Below, in pieces: positions 59,211 through 64,000 of a stretch of 64,000 bases of DNA. The notes under the pieces were generated by a model. The model ran no database searches and had not been told where the DNA came from. It was given only the letters and a program-made list of their open reading frames with translations. This DNA comes from an uncultured Burkholderiaceae bacterium (lineage in GTDB: Bacteria > Pseudomonadota > Gammaproteobacteria > Burkholderiales > Burkholderiaceae), in the NCBI GenBank assembly GCA_937871985.1, contig CALMPB010000155.1, positions 1-64,000 of the forward strand, read 5' to 3'. Position numbers and translations under genes: made by a program. Numbering within the stretch: the stretch's first letter is position 1; each line of letters starts with the position of its first letter.

Positions 59211-59972
59211 ATGGAGAGGCTCTTGGACGCCGTCGCAGCTGTGGTCTGTCTGGTCTCTCCTGAGAAGGTACAGGCCATAGCTAGCCGGATTCGTCGGACC
59301 GATGCCAGCAAAGCAGCCGGTGCGCTGTCGGGCGTGGTCAACACCCCCGTTGCTGCTAAGGTTGTGGATCAGCTCATCGATGCTTGGCGAGCCAGTGAGG
59401 TCAGCGCCGATGAGCTTGCATCGATGCTGCTCGCCGCCGGCCATGTTTTCACCAAGGCTACGAATCAACAATCCACCGAACTCGTGTGGACGGGACCGAC
59501 GACACCCTTCGTCTCGGCTCGACGAACCGAGCAGACGCTACTGCAGGTCATCAACGCCGCTGAGCAGACCCTGTTCATCACCAGCTTCGTGGCCTACAAC
59601 GTCTCGACCATCGTCAAGGCGCTGAATGCGGCAAGTGATCGCGGAGTGGTCATCTCCATGCTGCTCGAATTGTCTCAGGACCACGGCGGCAGCATCTCGT
59701 TTGACGCGATTGGCAAGATGAGCACGCTGGTCTCCGCTGCGAGGCTTTATTCCTGGCGAGACAAAGCCGCCCCGTTCTCTGACGGGCGCGTTCACGCCAA
59801 AGTCGCCGTTGCCGATGGCAAGATGTGTTTCATCACCAGCGCCAACCTGACCGGCCACGCGATGGAGCAGAACATGGAGGCCGGTGTGCTTCTCACCGGC
59901 GGGCAGATTCCCAAGCTGCTACTAGACCATTTGCAGGCGCTGGTAGACACGAAGACGGTTTCACCCGTCTGA
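59211..59972 (+). CDS. drmC: DISARM phospholipase-D-fold protein DrmC
   Basis: A 253-residue PLD-superfamily protein with one HKD motif (VHAKVAVADGKMCFITSANL; His195, Lys197, Asp202), likely a dimeric nuclease. It is the last DISARM component, starting one base after the drmB stop. Earlier work on DISARM found this gene to be less essential than drmA and drmB. The gene is convergent with the HNH-type gene 51 bp away. Confidence 0.9.
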   Translation: MERLLDAVAAVVCLVSPEKVQAIASRIRRTDASKAAGALSGVVNTPVAAKVVDQLIDAWRASEVSADELASMLLAAGHVFTKATNQQSTELVWTGPTTPFVSARRTEQTLLQVINAAEQTLFITSFVAYNVSTIVKALNAASDRGVVISMLLELSQDHGGSISFDAIGKMSTLVSAARLYSWRDKAAPFSDGRVHAKVAVADGKMCFITSANLTGHAMEQNMEAGVLLTGGQIPKLLLDHLQALVDTKTVSPV

Positions 59973-60023
59973 ATCGCTACTTCGAAATCCATCTGCCTGC
60001 CGAAACGAATGCGTCCTGCCGGA

Positions 60024-60716
60024 TCAGTCCCAGACGACTTCGCAGCCGAGATATTCCCGAAGGACGATTTTCACGGTCAGCCCATTGGCTTGGCTGGTAT
60101 GGAAGCGATAGTTTCCTTCTTGCACGGCCAACCATCCCTCGGTGAAAGTGTCGGTGCCCGCCACAAGCAGCCTCTGCATCGCACGGCTCCCGACTTCCGG
60201 CCAGACATCGAACGCGTCGTCATCGCTTTCGAATGCGGTGCGCTCTTTTTCCGTCATGAGCGACAGCGGCTTGAATCCGAGGCGTGATGGTTCGTGGAGT
60301 TGTGGCTCGTTGAGTTCGAATGCGGCATGACATCGAGCCAATTTGAGGATGACGCGACTCACGCGGTCGTTTTCGGCTGCCCAGACAGGGCCTTCTGCAC
60401 CATCTGTGCGTGCCCGCTGCAATCGGGTCAACAGCGAGGAGTTCGCACGCAAGATACGGCCAATCTTGGCCCTGTGCAGTTTTTCGGGTGCGATGTCCCC
60501 GGCGATGACACATTCGAGCAAACAGGCCAGATATTCTTCGTCGAGTGAAAGGCCGTTGTTGCATTCACGGCACGCCGGAGCCGCCATGAGATTCTCTGGA
60601 TACGGCTCATCCAAGAGAACTTTCGACGGGACGTGATCGATGGTTTCGCTTGGCCCGCCGCAATGCACGCAGAACCCATTGTTTCTGTCGTCGCCGTAGC
60701 ATCGCAGCTGCTGCAT
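60024..60716 (-). CDS. HNH endonuclease-like zinc protein
   Basis: A 230-residue protein with an N-terminal treble-clef/HNH-like module: zinc-binding CVHCGG and CRECNN pairs around the motif ETIDHVPSKVLLDEPYPENL. The remaining 150 residues are helical with no recognised domain. ATG 60716 (MQQLRCYGDDRNNGFC) was chosen; the frame to 60809 has no family features. It is on the opposite strand to DISARM and converges with drmC. It may be a defence accessory or an independent gene that entered with the island. Confidence 0.65.
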   Translation of the reverse strand: MQQLRCYGDDRNNGFCVHCGGPSETIDHVPSKVLLDEPYPENLMAAPACRECNNGLSLDEEYLACLLECVIAGDIAPEKLHRAKIGRILRANSSLLTRLQRARTDGAEGPVWAAENDRVSRVILKLARCHAAFELNEPQLHEPSRLGFKPLSLMTEKERTAFESDDDAFDVWPEVGSRAMQRLLVAGTDTFTEGWLAVQEGNYRFHTSQANGLTVKIVLREYLGCEVVWD

Positions 60717-60814
60717 CTGGCCTGCCTCCGAAGCTGTAGGTGCGAGTCGCGCCGCGTGCCTTGGGCAACCCCTGCTGATTTCAGATGGTACAGCACTCGA
60801 CGAAAGCACAAGGA

Positions 60815-60886
60815 GAAACTAGCGGAACCGGTGAAATTAGTGCTGTGACAAGCACTTGCGGCTGATTTTGTCCGGCGAAATTAGCG
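60815..60886. repeat. Three iterons GAAAYTAGYG at the right edge of the defence island
   Basis: GAAACTAGCG (60815), GAAATTAGTG (60833) and GAAATTAGCG (60877) repeat in the same direction within the 282-bp non-coding stretch; the last two are embedded in CCGG(T/C)GAAATTAG. Arrays of short direct repeats are found at the ends of some transposons (IS21-like, Tn7-like). No matching set was recognised at the left edge. Confidence 0.45.
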
Positions 60887-60998
60887 ACAGAATCCCCCGG
60901 TCAGTTCGCAGCCCAGCCGGTACACGCGCAACAGTGCGCCCGGCGCACCGCTGCGCGTTCGCCCCACTGAACCGGCGTGAGTGACGCTCCTGGGTGTT

Positions 60999-61748
60999 TC
61001 ACAAGTACTTCTTGAACGTCGCCGCCGCGATGCACACCGCCACGCCGAGCAGTGCGGCGCTGGGCAACAGGATCAGCAGCGGGTTCACGCTGACCGGCAG
61101 TGCCAGGTAAGTCACCCACGGCAGCACGGCCAGCGGGATCAGGCTGGCCCTGGCGCGGTGGTAGATGAAACCAGATTCCCGCCCGGCGCCGAACTTGCGG
61201 ATGTCGCGGCGAACCAGTCCATCGACCAGGCCGACGAAGGCCGCGAGCAGGAACAGCGGCAGCGTGAGCACCAAGACCAGCAGGCGGACGATGAACGTCA
61301 GAACGGTGAAGCCGGCGGCAATCAGATAGCGCTCGGTCCAGACATAGACCTGGGCGAGGTAATAACGGAAGTCTCGGTGCGCGCCTCGGCTGGGTGCAAT
61401 AGCTTGCGCCGAGGCGTCGCGCGTCCAGTCCAGCAAGCCCGTCTTCACGAAAACCCACTCGTAGGTGCCCTCCACCAGCCAGCGCGCGGTGCGTCCCGGC
61501 TCCTGCACGACGGCGCTCCGGGTGAAATGGGTGGAGAGCTGGCTCAGTTCGTAGTCGAGCATGCCCTGCGCGTGGCGCCAGCCCTGGTCGGGCCAGAACA
61601 GGTGCATGCCGACGCATTCGATGACGATGGACAGCAGCAACGAGGCGACCAGCACGCCGAACAGTCGCCATGGCAGCGTGACCACGCTGGCGACCAGGCC
61701 GCGTTGGCGTGCCTGCTGTCGCTCGGTGGTCGCGGCGGGCTCTTTCAC
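60999..61748 (-). CDS. ICE membrane protein TIGR03747 (DUF4400)
   Basis: A 249-residue inner-membrane protein with membrane helices near 24-47, 140-165 (LIAAGFTVLTFIVRLLVLVL), 166-185 and 205-240. It is the standard gene directly after traD in this family; its start overlaps the traD stop (ATGA). Its exact role in transfer is unknown. The defence island begins right after it in the direction of transcription. Confidence 0.9.
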   Translation of the reverse strand: MKEPAATTERQQARQRGLVASVVTLPWRLFGVLVASLLLSIVIECVGMHLFWPDQGWRHAQGMLDYELSQLSTHFTRSAVVQEPGRTARWLVEGTYEWVFVKTGLLDWTRDASAQAIAPSRGAHRDFRYYLAQVYVWTERYLIAAGFTVLTFIVRLLVLVLTLPLFLLAAFVGLVDGLVRRDIRKFGAGRESGFIYHRARASLIPLAVLPWVTYLALPVSVNPLLILLPSAALLGVAVCIAAATFKKYL

Positions 61749-63904
61749 GATGGGGCCTCTTCATCCGGCGTGCCTTCTTGCACTTCCGTGGCCAGATCCG
61801 CTGGCAACGCATCGCCGTCGTGCAGCCGGGGCAGACCGTTGCCCTCCCACCATTCGCCCGCCTCGGCGTAGTGCTGGCGCATGTAGCCGGCCAGTTGCTG
61901 CAGGTCCCGGGGCATGGCTTCGTCCGGATCGGGCGCCGGCAACGGCATGCGGACCTTCCACAGGTTACCGCCTTCGATGAGGGCGAAGCACTGCCCCTTG
62001 GGCAGGCCGACCACGTGCGCGGGCTCGATGAGCGGCACGCTCGACGTGCTGATGCGGTCCTGCGCGTTGCTGGTGAAGTCGGTCGGGCCGTGGATGTCGG
62101 AACTGTCGGTGGCGCCGCTGACCAGGGTGGTGGTGTAGACCTCCACCTTCGGCAGTTGTCGTGTCAGCAGTTCTGCGGTGGCGGTCTCCCGCACCCGCAG
62201 CATGAACAGGTTGTTGAAGTTGCCGATGACCTGGCCGGCCTTGGCGCGATTGCCGATGCGCGCCTCGATGTCCGAGAGCGTCTGCGTATAGGCCGTGACC
62301 TGCATGCCTGCACCGCCACCCTTGTTGATGAGCGGGATGAACTCATCGCCCATCAGTTCGTTGAACTCGTCCGCATGGACATTGATGGCGACCTTGGCAT
62401 TGCCCGATGCCCCCGGCAGTCCATCGTCGATGCCGTGCTTGTAGATGTGTCCCGCCACCGACACCAGGTCGCTGAACATGCTGTTGCCGACGGCCGCCGC
62501 CACTTCGGCGTCGGACAGCGCATCCAGTCCCACATAGACCACGGCCCGCTTCCTGATGATCTGCATCCAGTCGAAGATCGGGCGGGGGTCGGACAGGTCG
62601 GAATAGTTCGGCGCGAGCAGTTGCGCGATCTTGCCGGTGGTGAGCTTCTCCAGCAGCGGCAGCAGCGAAGCGACGATCTTGTCGAAGTAAGTGCGGTCGT
62701 AGCGCACCGCGGAGCGCAGGCCGTCGAGCACCGCGTCATAGGTTCGCGTCTGCGACAGGTACTGCTCCAGTGCGACCACCCGCTTCTCTCGCCCGACCAT
62801 GTGGCGCGGGATGGTCTTGTCGTTGAGGCGTCCTTCGAACTGGACGATCACCTCCCAGGCCTTGGGCTCGGTTCGGGCGAAGAAGTGCTGGGCGTACTCG
62901 ATGAACAGCGCGTCGATGTTGACGACGTGGCGCTGGATCAGCAGGTAGTCTGGCCGCTGCCCGAGTTCCACCAGGGCGCGCGCGATGATGTTGACGAAGC
63001 GCCAGGCGAACTCTCGGAACGCGGCGCTGTTGCCCTCGCCGGAAAGCTGCCCCGCAACGCGCGTGGCGACTTCCGAGATGCGCCCGAACCGGCCCACGGC
63101 GTTGTAGCGTGCCGAGATGTCGGGCCAGCCAAGGTGGAACACGTACATTTCGCCCTCGCGTCCGGCGCGCCTGGCCTCGACATACATGCGCTTGAGCAGG
63201 TCGGCATCGCCCTTGGGGTCGAAGACGATCACCACCTCGTGCTCGCCATGGACCTTGCGGCGGATGTCCTGCGTGATGAACAGTTCGGCCAGGCGCGTCT
63301 TGCCCACGCGCGTGGTGCCGAGCACCAGGGTGTGGCCCACACGCTCGCCCAGCGGCAGGGTGACGTCGGTTTCGTGCGGCTCGATGCCATGCAGGCGAGG
63401 CATGCCACCCACGGGCGGCAACGGCCGGACCGGGTTGAGGGGGCTGTCCCAGGCCAATGCCCGCGCCAGCCTGGGCAGCGGCGGCGGCGCGAACTCCAGC
63501 CGCTCCTCCAGACGGCGCGCCATACGGTAAAACGTCGTCGGTTCGGCGTAGCGCCGGAACTCGGGCTTGTAGGTCTGCGTCAGCCGATGGGTGTGTCGTT
63601 GCTCCCAGCGGAAGCCACGCCCAACGAACAGGCGGTACTGGCTCACTGGCACGTCACGGCTCGTCATCACGTAGCGTGGCAGACGACGGATGTGGCGGCG
63701 GTAGCGCAGGATGGCCCAGGCGTCGCGCAGGCGAATCGCGCCGAAGGCCAGGAAGGCCAGCGCGCTGCCGAGGCCGAGTACCGGATTCAGCGCGAGCGAC
63801 CACGGTGCCACCACGCACACCACCGCGGCGCCTGCGCATACGGCAACGGTGTATAGCTCCACCGCTGGCCGCAGCAGGACTTCGATGGCATGCGGCTGGG
63901 CCAT
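61745..63904 (-). CDS. traD: Conjugative coupling protein TraD (TIGR03743)
   Basis: A 719-residue type IV coupling protein that brings the relaxase-DNA complex to the secretion channel. Two N-terminal membrane helices (about 15-60, VCAGAAVVCVVAPWSLALNP, LGLGSALAFLAFGAIRL), Walker A LGTTRVGKTRLAEL near 190, Walker B VVIVFDPKGD near 225, and a C-terminal all-alpha part. Length and order match the SXT/TOL-type subfamily. It is the first complete gene of the transfer block in view. Confidence 0.93.
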   Translation of the reverse strand: MAQPHAIEVLLRPAVELYTVAVCAGAAVVCVVAPWSLALNPVLGLGSALAFLAFGAIRLRDAWAILRYRRHIRRLPRYVMTSRDVPVSQYRLFVGRGFRWEQRHTHRLTQTYKPEFRRYAEPTTFYRMARRLEERLEFAPPPLPRLARALAWDSPLNPVRPLPPVGGMPRLHGIEPHETDVTLPLGERVGHTLVLGTTRVGKTRLAELFITQDIRRKVHGEHEVVIVFDPKGDADLLKRMYVEARRAGREGEMYVFHLGWPDISARYNAVGRFGRISEVATRVAGQLSGEGNSAAFREFAWRFVNIIARALVELGQRPDYLLIQRHVVNIDALFIEYAQHFFARTEPKAWEVIVQFEGRLNDKTIPRHMVGREKRVVALEQYLSQTRTYDAVLDGLRSAVRYDRTYFDKIVASLLPLLEKLTTGKIAQLLAPNYSDLSDPRPIFDWMQIIRKRAVVYVGLDALSDAEVAAAVGNSMFSDLVSVAGHIYKHGIDDGLPGASGNAKVAINVHADEFNELMGDEFIPLINKGGGAGMQVTAYTQTLSDIEARIGNRAKAGQVIGNFNNLFMLRVRETATAELLTRQLPKVEVYTTTLVSGATDSSDIHGPTDFTSNAQDRISTSSVPLIEPAHVVGLPKGQCFALIEGGNLWKVRMPLPAPDPDEAMPRDLQQLAGYMRQHYAEAGEWWEGNGLPRLHDGDALPADLATEVQEGTPDEEAPS

Positions 63905-63914
63905 CGGGCAGTTC

Positions 63915-64000
63915 TCACTGTTCGATGCCGGTGGCGGTTACCAGCACCGGGTAGTGGCGCAGCCCCAGGCGCCCGGCCAGTTCGTCCCCGGACACCGGCG
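63915..64000 (-). CDS. C-terminus of a PFL_4695-family ICE protein (TIGR03765), cut by the window
   Basis: The last 28 residues of a gene that enters from the right edge: PVSGDELAGRLGLRHYPVLV followed by TATGIEQ and TGA. This ending is characteristic of the PFL_4695 family that precedes traD in these elements. It is 10 bp upstream of the traD start. Confidence 0.85.
   Translation of the reverse strand, partial: PVSGDELAGRLGLRHYPVLVTATGIEQ

Noticed and set aside
61709..63856. 715-residue plus-strand open frame
   Set aside because: Antisense to traD; low-complexity composition without recognisable domain.
1..64000. CRISPR array, tRNA or rRNA genes, integrase
   Set aside because: No regularly spaced repeat array, no cloverleaf or rRNA-like segment and no tyrosine or serine recombinase was recognised on either strand.

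Overview
The window is a 64-kb stretch of an integrative and conjugative element (ICE) of the genomic-island type-IV-secretion family (PFL_46xx/47xx gene set, MobH relaxase), as known from Pseudomonas, Xanthomonadaceae and beta-proteobacterial islands. High GC (roughly 60-65 percent in most genes), dense ATGA overlaps and the gene families fit a high-GC gamma- or beta-proteobacterium (Pseudomonas, Stenotrophomonas/Xanthomonas, Achromobacter-like); the sequence alone does not fix the genus. Neither element end nor an integrase is in view, and no tRNA, rRNA or CRISPR array was seen.

Layout. 1-3.7 kb: accessory genes (antitoxin-like protein, HTH-less LysR domain, XRE regulator, Rrf2 regulator with a thioredoxin-reductase-like flavoprotein and a methyltransferase). 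3.8-11.7 kb: conjugation genes (TraI/MobH relaxase, MazE/PIN toxin-antitoxin pair, DUF3742, TraG, PFL_4711, PFL_4710/TraU, PFL_4709). 12-33.4 kb: first cargo region, with catabolic, detoxification and regulatory genes (TauE exporter, LeuCD-like dehydratase operon, four alpha/beta hydrolases, GST/TetR, methionine aminopeptidase with a ParD-like partner, MerR/MFS, five LysR and two AraC-type regulators), heavily littered with IS3 and IS5 debris and broken genes. 33.5-42.0 kb: conjugation genes again (DsbA-like, VirB4/TraC ATPase, lipoprotein, TraB/K/E-like, pilin-region membrane proteins, RAQPRD). 42.3-60.7 kb: second cargo region, an antiphage island on the opposite strand. 61.0-64 kb: conjugation genes (TIGR03747, TraD coupling protein, PFL_4695 C-terminus).

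The transfer genes all run on the minus strand from TraD at the right towards TraI at the left. They form one ancestral operon that two cargo blocks have interrupted at gene boundaries.

The most notable cargo is the defence island. An HTH regulator is followed by a 5-methylcytosine methyltransferase and a Vsr-type nickase. Then comes a complete class 1 DISARM set (drmD, drmMI, drmA, drmB, drmC) with an OLD-family ATPase/TOPRIM nuclease gene placed between drmMI and drmA and coupled to drmA by an ATGA overlap. A convergent HNH-endonuclease-like gene closes the island. The second half of drmMI drops to about 43-50 percent GC, which suggests that its target-recognition part was swapped in.

Other notable signals: a 35-bp promoter/operator shared by a MerR-controlled hydrolase operon and by an MFS efflux gene whose own MerR gene is truncated; a canonical-looking SoxR box in front of a decayed LysE gene; and a 118-bp palindromic MITE-like element abutting a broken methionine aminopeptidase fragment.
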